7,430 bases of DNA, taken from contig JANYFX010000090.1 of NCBI GenBank assembly GCA_025359585.1, positions 1-7,430 of the forward strand, given 5' to 3'. This stretch comes from Rhizobacter sp. (GTDB taxonomy: Bacteria; Pseudomonadota; Gammaproteobacteria; Burkholderiales; Burkholderiaceae_C). The position numbers and the translations under genes are program-made. This document shows positions 1-6,927 of the stretch, piece by piece. The notes beneath the pieces were generated by a model, which did not search any database, was not told where the DNA came from, and worked only from the letters and a program-made list of their open reading frames with translations. Position 1 is the first letter of the stretch; each line of letters starts with the position of its first letter.

Positions 1-6
1 GGAGGG
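1..6 (+). promoter_or_regulatory. Ribosome binding site of the CFA-synthase-like gene
   Basis: GGAGGG lies seven bases before ATG 14. It is a near-consensus Shine-Dalgarno sequence and fixes the first start in the window. The promoter must lie upstream of the window. Confidence 0.75.
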
Positions 7-13
7 TTTCCAG

Positions 14-1279
14 ATGCCGACCTTTGACGGATTCCTGCAGCGCAAGCTCGACGCACTGACCGTGCCGATGGCGGTCGTGCTGCCCGGCGGCAGCCGCGTC
101 GGTGCGAACGGCAGCGCGGCGATCACGCTGCGCCTGGGCACCATGTCGCCACTCGCCCACCTGGCCTCGGGCGATGTCGGCAAGGTCGCTGAAGACTACG
201 TCGAAGGCCGGCTCGATTTCGCCGGCAGCGTGCGCGACCTGGCGATGATCGCCACGCAAATGGTCGGCGACGACCCGACCCGCTGCGGCGCCGGCGCGGT
301 GCTGATGGAGTGGTGGCACAGCGTGCTCGCCCACGCTCGCTCGCGCGCGCGCCACGAACCGCATTCCGACGCGGCGCAAGTGCAGTTCCACTACGACGTG
401 TCGGACGACTTCTACGCGCTCTGGCTCGACCCGCGGCGGCTCTATTCCTGCGCTTACTTTCGCGATGCGGCGATGACGCTGGCCCAGGCGCAGGAGGCCA
501 AGCTCGACCACATCTGCCGCAAGCTGATGCTCAAACCCGGCGAGCGCTTTCTCGACGTCGGCGCCGGTTGGGGTGGCCTGTTGTTGTGGGCGGCCGAACA
601 CTACGGCGTGGTCTCCCACGGCATCACGCTCAGCCGCAACCAGCATGCGCATGTGAACAGGCTGATCGAAGAGCGCGGCCTGGCCGGGCGCGTGACGATG
701 GAGCTGCGCGACTACCGCGAGCTGCCCGAGAACGATCCCTTCGACAAGATCGCCTCGGTCGGCATGTTCGAACACGTCGGCCGTGCGCGGCTGCCGGAGT
801 ACTTCGCCAAGATGCACCGTTTGCTCACGCCCGGCGGTCTGCTGATGAACCACGGCATCACGGCCGGCGGCACGCGCAACCACCAGCTCGGCGCCGGGAT
901 CGGCGACTTCATCGAACGCTACATCTTTCCCGGCGGCGAGCTGCTGCACGTGTCGAAGGTGACCGAGGTGATGAGCGACGCCGGCCTCGAGCCGCTCGAT
1001 CTTGAAAACCTGCGCCCGCACTACGCGCGCACGCTGTGGGCCTGGAGCGACGCGCTCGAAGCGCAACTCGACGAGGCGCGCGAGCTCACGCGCGAGAGCG
1101 TGGTGCGCGCCTACCGCGTTTACCTGGCGGGCAGCGCGATGAGCTTCGAGAAGGGCTGGTTGTGCCTGTTCCAGATGCTGGCATCGAAGCCGAGCGGCGA
1201 GCTCGGCGACGGCCCGATGCGCGGCGCACAATCGCAGTTCCCTTTCAACCGCGGCTACATGTACGCGCCCGACCGATGA
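14..1279 (+). CDS. Cyclopropane-fatty-acyl-phospholipid synthase family SAM-dependent methyltransferase
   Basis: Enzymes of this family transfer a methylene from S-adenosylmethionine to the double bond of unsaturated acyl chains in membrane phospholipids, acting at the inner face of the cytoplasmic membrane. The protein has 421 residues, somewhat longer than E. coli Cfa (about 380). An N-terminal domain (about 1-95) precedes the methyltransferase core. Visible CFA hallmarks are YDVSDDFY (127-134), YSCAYF with Cys146, the SAM-binding loop DVGAGWGG (181-188), GITLSRNQ (203-210), MFEHVG with Glu253, NHGI with His280, Tyr337 and GWLCLFQ (381-387). Cys146, Glu253, His280 and Tyr337 appear to match the bicarbonate/active-site residues known in E. 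coli Cfa. ATG 14 is supported by GGAGGG at 1-6, seven bases upstream. The stop overlaps the next start by 4 nt. The family is clear. The exact product (cyclopropane ring or methyl-branched chain) is not, because Burkholderiales often carry several paralogues, so no symbol is given. Confidence 0.92.
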   Translation: MPTFDGFLQRKLDALTVPMAVVLPGGSRVGANGSAAITLRLGTMSPLAHLASGDVGKVAEDYVEGRLDFAGSVRDLAMIATQMVGDDPTRCGAGAVLMEWWHSVLAHARSRARHEPHSDAAQVQFHYDVSDDFYALWLDPRRLYSCAYFRDAAMTLAQAQEAKLDHICRKLMLKPGERFLDVGAGWGGLLLWAAEHYGVVSHGITLSRNQHAHVNRLIEERGLAGRVTMELRDYRELPENDPFDKIASVGMFEHVGRARLPEYFAKMHRLLTPGGLLMNHGITAGGTRNHQLGAGIGDFIERYIFPGGELLHVSKVTEVMSDAGLEPLDLENLRPHYARTLWAWSDALEAQLDEARELTRESVVRAYRVYLAGSAMSFEKGWLCLFQMLASKPSGELGDGPMRGAQSQFPFNRGYMYAPDR

Positions 1280-1599
1280 TCTACAAGTTCAAATCCAAAG
1301 CCGCCGGCGACGTGATCATGATGGGCCCGGCCGGCGATGACGTGCTGCGCCTGATCGGCAAGGCGGCAGCCGCGCAAGGCATCATCGAAGTGGCCGGCAT
1401 GGCGGCCGCCATCGCGGTGCTGGAGCAGGCCGTGGCTGCCGACGAAAGCGCGCGTGCCGAAGCCGAAAGCGCGGCCAAGGCCGAAGGCAAGAAGGTGGCG
1501 CCGCGCGAAGGTGTCACGCTGCGCCAGCGCGCCTGGCCGCTGGTCGAGATGATGAAACGTTCGATGAGCGAAAGCGCCGAGATCGTCTGGGGCGTTTGA
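1276..1599 (+). CDS. DUF1840 domain-containing protein
   Basis: This is a small protein of 107 residues with no known function. It begins MIYKFKSKAAGDVIMM, has an Ala/Glu/Lys-rich, probably helical middle (about 40-75), and ends with a conserved-looking block, VTLRQRAWPLVEMMKRS, followed by a terminal IVWGV. I recognise this pattern as DUF1840, a family largely confined to Betaproteobacteria. There is no signal peptide or membrane segment, so it is probably cytoplasmic. I chose ATG 1276, although the frame stays open back to 1036, because the upstream part overlaps the methyltransferase gene and reads as Arg-rich shadow sequence. The start overlaps the previous stop as ATGA (1276-1279), and no good Shine-Dalgarno is visible, so translation is probably coupled to the upstream gene. 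Confidence 0.85.
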   Translation: MIYKFKSKAAGDVIMMGPAGDDVLRLIGKAAAAQGIIEVAGMAAAIAVLEQAVAADESARAEAESAAKAEGKKVAPREGVTLRQRAWPLVEMMKRSMSESAEIVWGV

Positions 1600-1612
1600 A
1601 GGGATACAGGAC

Positions 1613-2254
1613 ATGAAACTCTGGAGCGACAGCTGGGTCAACGGCGAGCGCATTCCGCTGCGCTTCGCGGCGGGCAAGCCCGACGTGGCGAGCGGCGTCA
1701 GCTTCTCCGACAACCTGAGCCCGCACCTGGCCTGGAGCGAGGTGCCGGCCGGCACCAAATCGTTCGCGCTGATCTGCCACGATTTCGATGTGCCGAGCCG
1801 CAGTGACGACGTGAACCAGAGCGACCGCGAAGTGCCGGCCGACCTGGCGCGCGTCGACTTCTTCCACTGGGTCATGGTCGACATGCCCGGCACGCTCGGC
1901 GAGTTGAAGGAAGGCGCGTTCAGCCGCGGCTTCACGGCCCACGGCAAACCCGGCCCGGCAGTGGCGGCACTCGTCGGCGCACGCCACGGCTTGAACGACT
2001 ACACCGGCTGGTTCGCCGGCAACGCCGGCAACGCCGACATGGCCGGTGACTACTTCGGTTACGACGGCCCGTTCCCGCCGTTCAACGATTCATTTATCCA
2101 CCACTACGTGTTCACCGTCTATGCCTTGTCGGTTGCGCGTGCGCCAGTCGAAGGCCACTTCACCGGGCCGCAAGTGCGGCAGGCGATCTACACGCACGTG
2201 CTGGCCGAGGCCACACACTCGGGCACCTACACCTTGAACAAGCGGCTGCTCTGA
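1613..2254 (+). CDS. YbhB/YbcL family PEBP (Raf kinase inhibitor-like) protein
   Basis: This 213-residue protein belongs to the phosphatidylethanolamine-binding protein superfamily, whose bacterial members (E. coli YbhB, YbcL) have a ligand pocket but no firmly established role. Visible family motifs are NLSPHLAWSEVPAGTKSFAL (34-53), the DFDVP form of the DPDxP pocket motif (57-61), FFHWV (83-87), GYDGPFPP (149-156) and the HHYVFTVYAL strand (163-172). It is longer than E. coli YbhB (about 158). The extra length falls in the loop between DFDVP and HWV (62-82) and in the 100-145 segment. No signal peptide is evident, so a cytoplasmic location is likely. ATG 1613 follows AAGGGA (1599-1604) at 8 nt, and lies 13 nt after the DUF1840 stop. 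The family assignment is secure; the function is not. Confidence 0.9.
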   Translation: MKLWSDSWVNGERIPLRFAAGKPDVASGVSFSDNLSPHLAWSEVPAGTKSFALICHDFDVPSRSDDVNQSDREVPADLARVDFFHWVMVDMPGTLGELKEGAFSRGFTAHGKPGPAVAALVGARHGLNDYTGWFAGNAGNADMAGDYFGYDGPFPPFNDSFIHHYVFTVYALSVARAPVEGHFTGPQVRQAIYTHVLAEATHSGTYTLNKRLL

Positions 2255-2255
2255 C

Positions 2256-2951
2256 ATGCACGAGGCGAATCAAGACGACGCGGCACAGCAGGTCACTCGC
2301 GTGCTCGCCGTCCGCCACGGCGAGACGGCATGGAACGTCGACACCCGCATCCAGGGCCAGCTCGACATTCCGCTCAACGAGACCGGCCGCTGGCAAGCGC
2401 ACCGGCTCGCGCTGGCTGTCGCCGAAGAAGGCATCAGCGCGGTCTATTCGAGCGACCTGCTGCGGGCGTTCGAGACGGCGCAATCGGTCGCTCGCGGCTG
2501 CGGCCAGCCCATCAACACCGACACCGGCTTGCGCGAGCGCGGCTTCGGCGTGTTCGAAGGAATGACCTTTCGCGAGATCGAACAACGCTGGCCCGAGCAG
2601 AGCGAACGCTGGCGCAAGCGCGACCCCGAATTCGGCCCCGAAGGTGGGGAAGTGCTGCGTGACTTCTTCGACCGCTGCGTGGCCACGGCGACCAGGCTGG
2701 CGGCTGCGCACCCCGGCGAGACGATCGCGCTTGTCGCCCACGGCGGCGTGATGGACAGCCTGTACCGCGCCGCCTCGCGCGTCGCGCTCGACGCACCGCG
2801 CTCGTGGCAGCTCGGCAATGCGAGCATCAACCGGCTGCTCTACACACCACAGGGTTTCACGCTGGTCGGCTGGAGCGACACCTACCATCTCGAAGACAGC
2901 TCGCTCGACGAGTCGACCGATGGTGAAACCAAAGTGGAGCGGGCGGCATGA
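2256..2951 (+). CDS. Histidine phosphatase family protein (phosphoglycerate mutase-like)
   Basis: This 231-residue member of the branch-1 histidine phosphatase superfamily hydrolyses or transfers phosphate through a phosphohistidine intermediate. The nucleophile motif is VRHGETAWN, with Arg20 and His21. Other pocket residues are Arg70 in YSSDLLRAFETA, Glu94 in LRERGFGVFEG, and His162 in VAHGGVMDSL. All four catalytic positions are present, so it should be active. The short length and the form of the motifs fit the GpmB/CobC-like cofactor-independent phosphatases better than true glycolytic mutase. The substrate cannot be read from sequence. The C-terminal tail (about 213-231) is acidic and probably disordered. 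ATG 2256 comes 1 nt after the PEBP stop with no clear Shine-Dalgarno, suggesting coupled translation. The stop overlaps the next gene by 4 nt. Confidence 0.9.
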   Translation: MHEANQDDAAQQVTRVLAVRHGETAWNVDTRIQGQLDIPLNETGRWQAHRLALAVAEEGISAVYSSDLLRAFETAQSVARGCGQPINTDTGLRERGFGVFEGMTFREIEQRWPEQSERWRKRDPEFGPEGGEVLRDFFDRCVATATRLAAAHPGETIALVAHGGVMDSLYRAASRVALDAPRSWQLGNASINRLLYTPQGFTLVGWSDTYHLEDSSLDESTDGETKVERAA

Positions 2952-4072
2952 CGCGGCCTGCCGCGGCAGTGGGGGCGTCGGTCGACGACATCGACACCCC
3001 CGCGCTCGTGATCGACCTCGATGCGATGCAGCGCAACCTCGCGACCATGGCCGCGTTCGCGCGTGAACACAAGCTGAAGCTTCGGCCGCACGCCAAGATG
3101 CACAAGAGTGCGGCCATCGCGAAGCTGCAGGTCGCGGCCGGTGCCGTCGGCGTGTGCGTGCAGAAGTTGAGTGAAGCTGAAGCGCTCGCCGACGCGGGCG
3201 TGAGCGACATCTACATCAGCAACGAAGTGATCGCGCCGCACAAGCTGGCGCGGCTGGCGCAACTGGCCAGGCGCATCACGCTGGCGGTGGCCGTCGACTC
3301 CACGCTCGGTGTCGATCGCCTCGCCGAGGCGCTGAAAGCGGCCGGCAGCAGCGTCGACGTGTTCGTCGAGATCGACGTGGGGCAGGGCCGCTGCGGCGTG
3401 GCGCCCGCAGCAGCCGGCGCGCTCGCGCACCAGGTCGTCTCGCACGGCCTGCGCTTCGCCGGCTTGCAGGCCTACAACGGCCGCGCACAGCACCTGCGTG
3501 GCGCCGACGAACGCGAAGCGGCCGTGCGCCACACGGTCGCACTCGTGCGCGCGGCGCAGGCCAGCATCACGGCTTCAGGCATGGTGTGCCCGCTCGTCAC
3601 CGGCGCGGGGTCGGGCACCTTCGCGTTCGATGCCGCGACTGGCGTCTATGGCGAGCTGCAAGCCGGCAGTTACCTCTTCATGGACCGCGACTACGCCGAC
3701 AATCAAACCAGCGCGCGTGCGCCGCAGTTCGAGCATGCCTTGTTCGTCAAGTCGCAGGTGATGAGCCGCAGCACCTCGCACGCCGTGGTCGATGCCGGCC
3801 ACAAGTCGCACGCCATCGACTCCGGCCTGCCGCGCGTGTGGCAGCACGAGCTCGAGTACAGCAACGGCGGCGACGAGCACGGCATATTGCGGCCGAACGC
3901 CACCGCCACGCTGGCCGAACTGCCCAGGCTCGGCGACACCGTCTGGCTCGTGCCTGGCCACTGCGACCCGACCGTCAATCTGCACGATCACTTCGTCGTC
4001 GTGCGCGGTGGCCTGGCGAGCGGCGTGGTCGAGGCGATCTGGCCGATCGACAGCCGCGGCTGTCTCGTCTGA
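2948..4072 (+). CDS. DSD1 family PLP-dependent enzyme (D-serine dehydratase / D-threonine aldolase-like)
   Basis: This 374-residue enzyme is of the fold-type III (alanine racemase-like) PLP family that includes eukaryotic-type D-serine dehydratase, D-threonine aldolase and D-threo-3-hydroxyaspartate dehydratase. It begins with the family signature DTPALVIDLDAMQRN (16-30). The PLP-binding stretch RPHAKMHKS (46-54) contains Lys50 as the likely Schiff-base lysine. EIDVGQGRCG and VTGAGSGTF are typical of the PLP barrel. The C-terminal beta domain carries a metal-site motif, GHCDPTVN, with His338, Cys339 and Asp340. The His-x-Asp spacing resembles the metal ligands of D-threonine aldolase; D-serine dehydratase uses His-x-Cys. 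The substrate is probably a D-3-hydroxy amino acid, but which one, and whether the reaction is retro-aldol or dehydration, is uncertain. ATG 2948 has GGAG at 2936-2939 and overlaps the previous stop as ATGA. Confidence 0.88.
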   Translation: MTRPAAAVGASVDDIDTPALVIDLDAMQRNLATMAAFAREHKLKLRPHAKMHKSAAIAKLQVAAGAVGVCVQKLSEAEALADAGVSDIYISNEVIAPHKLARLAQLARRITLAVAVDSTLGVDRLAEALKAAGSSVDVFVEIDVGQGRCGVAPAAAGALAHQVVSHGLRFAGLQAYNGRAQHLRGADEREAAVRHTVALVRAAQASITASGMVCPLVTGAGSGTFAFDAATGVYGELQAGSYLFMDRDYADNQTSARAPQFEHALFVKSQVMSRSTSHAVVDAGHKSHAIDSGLPRVWQHELEYSNGGDEHGILRPNATATLAELPRLGDTVWLVPGHCDPTVNLHDHFVVVRGGLASGVVEAIWPIDSRGCLV

Positions 4073-4088
4073 CGGACCAGGATTGCGC

Positions 4089-5183
4089 ATGACCGGCCCG
4101 CAAATCATCGTTCTGGCGACGCCGGTGTTCCTGCTGCTGATCGGCATCGAATACCTCGTCGGCCGCCGACGCAACAAGAACACCTACCGCCTCAACGATG
4201 CGATGAACAGCATCGGGCTGGGCATCATGAGCCAGCTGATCGGCGTGTTCGTCACCTTGCTGACGATCGGCATCTACACGCTCGAGTTCACGCAGCTCTC
4301 GTTCTGGAAACTGCCGGCCGACTCGGTGTGGGTCTGGGTCGCCGGTCTCGTGGCTTACGACTTCTGCTATTACTGGAAGCACCGCGCCGGCCACACCGTG
4401 GCATTGATCTGGGCTTCGCACGTGGTGCACCACCAGAGCGAGGACTACAACCTCTCGACCGCGCTGCGCCAGCCCAGCAGCGGCTGGCTCGGCGACTGGC
4501 TGTTCTACCTGCCGATGGCGCTGCTCGGTTTCCCGCCGCTGGTGTTCGCGGTGGTCGCGCTGGTCGACCTGCTGTACCAGTACTGGGTCCACACCCAACA
4601 GATCGGCAAGCTCGGCTGGTTCGACCGCTGGTTCTGCGCGCCCAGCAACCACCGTGTGCACCACGCCGTGAACGACAAGTACCTCGACCGCAATTACGGC
4701 GGCATCTTCATCGTCTGGGACCGCCTGTTCGGCAGCTTCCAGCAAGAAGACGACGCCGTGCCCTGCGTCTACGGCACGCGCGGCCCGCTGCGCAGCTGGA
4801 ACCCGGTGTGGGCCAACCTGCACAACTACGCCGACCTGGCGCGCGACTCGTGGCGTGCGACAAGCTGGGGCGACAAGCTGCGTGTCTGGTTCAAACACCC
4901 CGGCTGGCGCCCCGCCGACGTGGCTTTGAAGTGGCCGAAGCCGGCCTTCGACATCCGCCAGGTCGAGCGCTTCGACCCGCCGATGAGCCCGGGCGCGCAA
5001 GTGCTGTCGGCGGCTGCGTTCGTTGCGCTGCTCGGGGCGACGGCGCTGTTCCTCTGGAACGCACACCGCTTGTCGCTCACGGAGCAACTTGCAAGCGTTG
5101 CCACGGTCGTGCTGGGCCTGTGTTTTGTCGGCTGGTTGAGCGAGCGCAAGGCACGGGCAGACGCGTCGGTGTTTTCCCGATAG
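4089..5183 (+). CDS. Sterol desaturase / fatty acid hydroxylase superfamily membrane protein
   Basis: This 364-residue integral membrane protein belongs to the di-iron fatty acid hydroxylase superfamily, whose members oxidise lipids (C-4 sterol oxidase, fatty acid 2-hydroxylase, carotenoid hydroxylase, alkylglycerol monooxygenase). The histidine clusters are complete: HRAGH (98-102), HVVHH (111-115) and HRVHH (188-192), with His168 in a fourth conserved-looking patch, YQYWVHT. Likely membrane segments are about 5-24, 42-65, 80-95, 137-162, and two after the catalytic domain, about 305-324 and 334-350. The layout recalls bacterial alkylglycerol-monooxygenase-like proteins, but the substrate is unknown. 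I chose ATG 4089 because AGGA at 4079-4082 lies 6 nt upstream. The frame is open back to 3792, but that part overlaps the PLP-enzyme gene and is low-complexity. The gene is 16 nt after its neighbour and ends the run, before a 91-nt gap. Confidence 0.9.
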   Translation: MTGPQIIVLATPVFLLLIGIEYLVGRRRNKNTYRLNDAMNSIGLGIMSQLIGVFVTLLTIGIYTLEFTQLSFWKLPADSVWVWVAGLVAYDFCYYWKHRAGHTVALIWASHVVHHQSEDYNLSTALRQPSSGWLGDWLFYLPMALLGFPPLVFAVVALVDLLYQYWVHTQQIGKLGWFDRWFCAPSNHRVHHAVNDKYLDRNYGGIFIVWDRLFGSFQQEDDAVPCVYGTRGPLRSWNPVWANLHNYADLARDSWRATSWGDKLRVWFKHPGWRPADVALKWPKPAFDIRQVERFDPPMSPGAQVLSAAAFVALLGATALFLWNAHRLSLTEQLASVATVVLGLCFVGWLSERKARADASVFSR

Positions 5184-5240
5184 AGACCTTTCCGGGGTGT
5201 TCGGCGGCGGTCGGAGTGAATAGACTGCGCGCCTGATCCA

Positions 5241-5265
5241 TTGAACGCCGTTCAACCTGCTGAAC
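5241..5265. promoter_or_regulatory. Palindromic candidate operator upstream of the IclR-type gene
   Basis: TTGAACGCCGTTCAA (5241-5255) is a perfect inverted repeat with 6-bp arms and a 3-bp spacer. A third half-site, TGAAC (5261-5265), pairs with GTTCA (5250-5254) as a second, overlapping 5-6-5 inverted repeat, about one helical turn away. It sits in the only substantial gap in the window (5184-5274), 9-33 nt before the TTG candidate start of the regulator. A weak -10-like TAGACT (5221-5226) lies just upstream, without a convincing -35. IclR-family proteins commonly bind palindromes next to their own genes, so autoregulation is the natural inference. No intrinsic terminator is visible in the rest of the gap. 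Confidence 0.5.
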
Positions 5266-5274
5266 GACCGTGCC

Positions 5275-6153
5275 TTGGCTTCCCTCCCGGAGATTGCTCT
5301 GCACGCCACGCCCATTTCACTGCGAACACCACGCCTGCCACGCGCTGTTGCCGCGCCCCTGGTGCCGGCCGTGACACGCGCCTTGAGCCTGCTCGACCGG
5401 CTGGCGCAGCAGCGCGAGCCGATGAGCCTGGCGCAGCTGACCAGCGAGCTCGCGCTGCCCAAGAGCAGCGTGCACGGCCTGTGCAACACGCTGATGTCGT
5501 TCGGCTACCTGCGCCGCCAGCCCGACGGCGCGTTCCTGATCGGTCCGCGCGTGATGACGCTGGCCGAAGCCTTCGTTTCCGGCACCGACGTGGCGCAGGA
5601 GTTCAGCGCGCTGTGGGCGAATGCCGGCGCGGCCCCCGAAGAAACCGTGGTGCTGTCGGTGCTCAGCGGCACCGACGCGCTGTATGTGGCGGTGCGCAAC
5701 AGCGCGCGCCCGCTCGGCCTGGCGTTCAACGTCGGCATGCGTTTGCCGGCTCATCTGTCGGGCAGTGGCAAGGCGATGCTGGCGTTTCGTGCGCCCGATG
5801 AAGTGCGCAGGATCTTCGCCGCCGACCCGTTCACGCGCCTCACGCGCAAGGGGCCGCGCGATGTCGAGGCTCTGTTGAAGGAGTTGGCGCTGACGCGCAA
5901 GCGCGGCTACAGCGTGGACGACGAAACCGTGCGCGAAGGTGTGTATTCCTTCGGCGCGCCGGTGTTCGACGCGACCGGCCAGGTGGTCGCGGGCGTGGCG
6001 GTTTGCATCAACAAGGCCCTGCTCGGCGCCGACCGCGGTGACAAACACCGCGACGCGGTGCTGGCCGTGGCGCGCACGCTGTCGCGGAGGCTCGGTGGCG
6101 ACGTGGCCGCGCCCGCTGCCGCCAAACAACGCAGAGCCGGAGGGCACGCATGA
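5275..6153 (+). CDS. IclR family transcriptional regulator
   Basis: This is a DNA-binding regulator with an N-terminal winged helix-turn-helix and a C-terminal effector-binding domain. With the TTG start used here it has 292 residues. Family features are TRALSLLDRLAQ (34-45), the HTH region SLAQLTSELALPKSSVHGLCNTL (51-73), the wing with GYLRRQPDGAFLIGPRV (77-93), the effector-domain block GMRLPAHLSGSGKAMLA (154-170) and RGYSVDDETVREGVYSFGAPVFD (210-232). The start is uncertain. The frame opens after an in-frame TGA at 5242; TTG 5275 lacks a Shine-Dalgarno, CTG 5299 has GGAG 6 nt upstream, and GTG 5362 would give a 263-residue protein of ordinary IclR size. It overlaps the following ABC ATPase gene by 4 nt (ATGA), so it probably controls that transporter operon and itself through the palindrome at 5241-5265. 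The effector is unknown; aromatic or other small acids are common in the family. Confidence 0.9.
   Translation: MASLPEIALHATPISLRTPRLPRAVAAPLVPAVTRALSLLDRLAQQREPMSLAQLTSELALPKSSVHGLCNTLMSFGYLRRQPDGAFLIGPRVMTLAEAFVSGTDVAQEFSALWANAGAAPEETVVLSVLSGTDALYVAVRNSARPLGLAFNVGMRLPAHLSGSGKAMLAFRAPDEVRRIFAADPFTRLTRKGPRDVEALLKELALTRKRGYSVDDETVREGVYSFGAPVFDATGQVVAGVAVCINKALLGADRGDKHRDAVLAVARTLSRRLGGDVAAPAAAKQRRAGGHA
6139..6144 (+). promoter_or_regulatory. Ribosome binding site of the LivG-like gene
   Basis: GGAGGG lies five bases before ATG 6150 and inside the end of the IclR gene. It is one of the strongest Shine-Dalgarno sequences in the window. It suggests the ATPase is made more abundantly than the regulator, whose own start has none. 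Confidence 0.65.
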
Positions 6154-6926
6154 GCGCGGGTGAATTCATTCTCGAAACCCGCGACCTCACCAAGGAGTTC
6201 AAGGGCTTCGTCGCGGTGAGCAAGGTCAACCTGAAGGTGCGCCGCGGCAGCATCCACGCGCTGATCGGCCCGAACGGTGCCGGCAAGACGACCTGCTTCA
6301 ACCTGCTGACGAAATTTCTCATTCCGACCAGCGGCCAGATCCTGTTCGACGGCGCCGACATCACGCCTGAAAAGCCCGCCGCGATTGCACGCCGCGGCGT
6401 GATCCGCTCGTTCCAGATCTCGGCGGTGTTCCCGCACTTGTCGGTGCTCGAAAACGTGCGCGTCGCGCTGCAGCGCAAGCTCGGCACCTCGTTCCATTTC
6501 TGGAAGCCCGAGGCTTCGCTGCACACGCTCGACGCGCAGGCCTTGTCGCTGCTGAACCAGGTCGACCTCGAAAGTTACGCCGGCATCCCGGCCGTCGAGC
6601 TGAGTTACGGCCGCAAGCGCGCGCTCGAGATCGCGACCACGCTGGCGATGGACCCGAAGCTGATGCTGCTCGATGAACCGACGCAGGGCATGGGCCTCGA
6701 AGACGTGGACCGCATCCGCCAACTGATCAAGAAGGTGGCGGCCAGCCGCACGGTGCTGATGGTCGAGCACAACATGAGCGTCGTCTCCAGCATCGCCGAC
6801 ACCATCACGGTGCTGCAGCGTGGTGCCACGCTGGCCGAAGGGCCGTATGCGGAAGTGTCGAAGAACCCGGCCGTGATCGAGGCCTACATGGGCAGCGCGA
6901 ACGTCGAGTTGAAAGGGACGCATTGA
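6150..6926 (+). CDS. ABC transporter ATP-binding protein, LivG-like (branched-chain amino acid/HAAT type)
   Basis: This 258-residue cytoplasmic ATPase is of the LivG class, which pairs with a LivF-class ATPase to power uptake through LivH/LivM-type permeases. Visible motifs are Walker A GPNGAGKT (40-47, Lys46), Q-loop Gln89 in RSFQISAVFPHLSVLENV, a divergent signature LSYGRKR (151-157) in place of LSGGQ, Walker B LMLLDEP (171-177, Glu176) and the H-loop EHNM (His207). The length and the C-terminal tail with VIEAYMG fit LivG. All residues needed for ATP hydrolysis from its own Walker A/B side are present. GGAGGG (6139-6144) lies 5 nt before ATG 6150, a strong ribosome binding site. The start overlaps the IclR stop as ATGA, and the stop is 1 nt before the next ATPase. 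The transported substrate cannot be deduced: amino acids, amides, urea or aromatic acids are all possible in this family. Confidence 0.92.
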   Translation: MSAGEFILETRDLTKEFKGFVAVSKVNLKVRRGSIHALIGPNGAGKTTCFNLLTKFLIPTSGQILFDGADITPEKPAAIARRGVIRSFQISAVFPHLSVLENVRVALQRKLGTSFHFWKPEASLHTLDAQALSLLNQVDLESYAGIPAVELSYGRKRALEIATTLAMDPKLMLLDEPTQGMGLEDVDRIRQLIKKVAASRTVLMVEHNMSVVSSIADTITVLQRGATLAEGPYAEVSKNPAVIEAYMGSANVELKGTH

Positions 6927-6927
6927 C

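Noticed and set aside
310..1005. Open frame on the + strand inside the methyltransferase gene
   Set aside because: Its product is strongly Arg/Ala-rich and out of frame with the recognised CFA motifs.
1036..1275. N-terminal extension of the DUF1840 frame
   Set aside because: It overlaps the conserved end of the methyltransferase and is Arg-rich; DUF1840 proteins begin close to MIYKF.
3792..4088. N-terminal extension of the hydroxylase frame
   Set aside because: It overlaps the PLP-enzyme gene, including its metal-site coding region, and is Ser/Thr/Ala low-complexity. ATG 4089 has a good ribosome binding site and begins a membrane segment.
5184..5240. Possible intrinsic terminator or strong promoter after the hydroxylase gene
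   Set aside because: No stable GC hairpin with a following T-run was found. The only -10-like hexamer, TAGACT at 5221-5226, lacks a believable -35.
3975..5489. Long antisense open frame of 504 codons on the - strand
   Set aside because: It lies opposite the hydroxylase and IclR genes, which have clear family motifs. The translation is Arg/Ala/Val/His-rich with no recognisable domain, as expected opposite GC-rich coding DNA.
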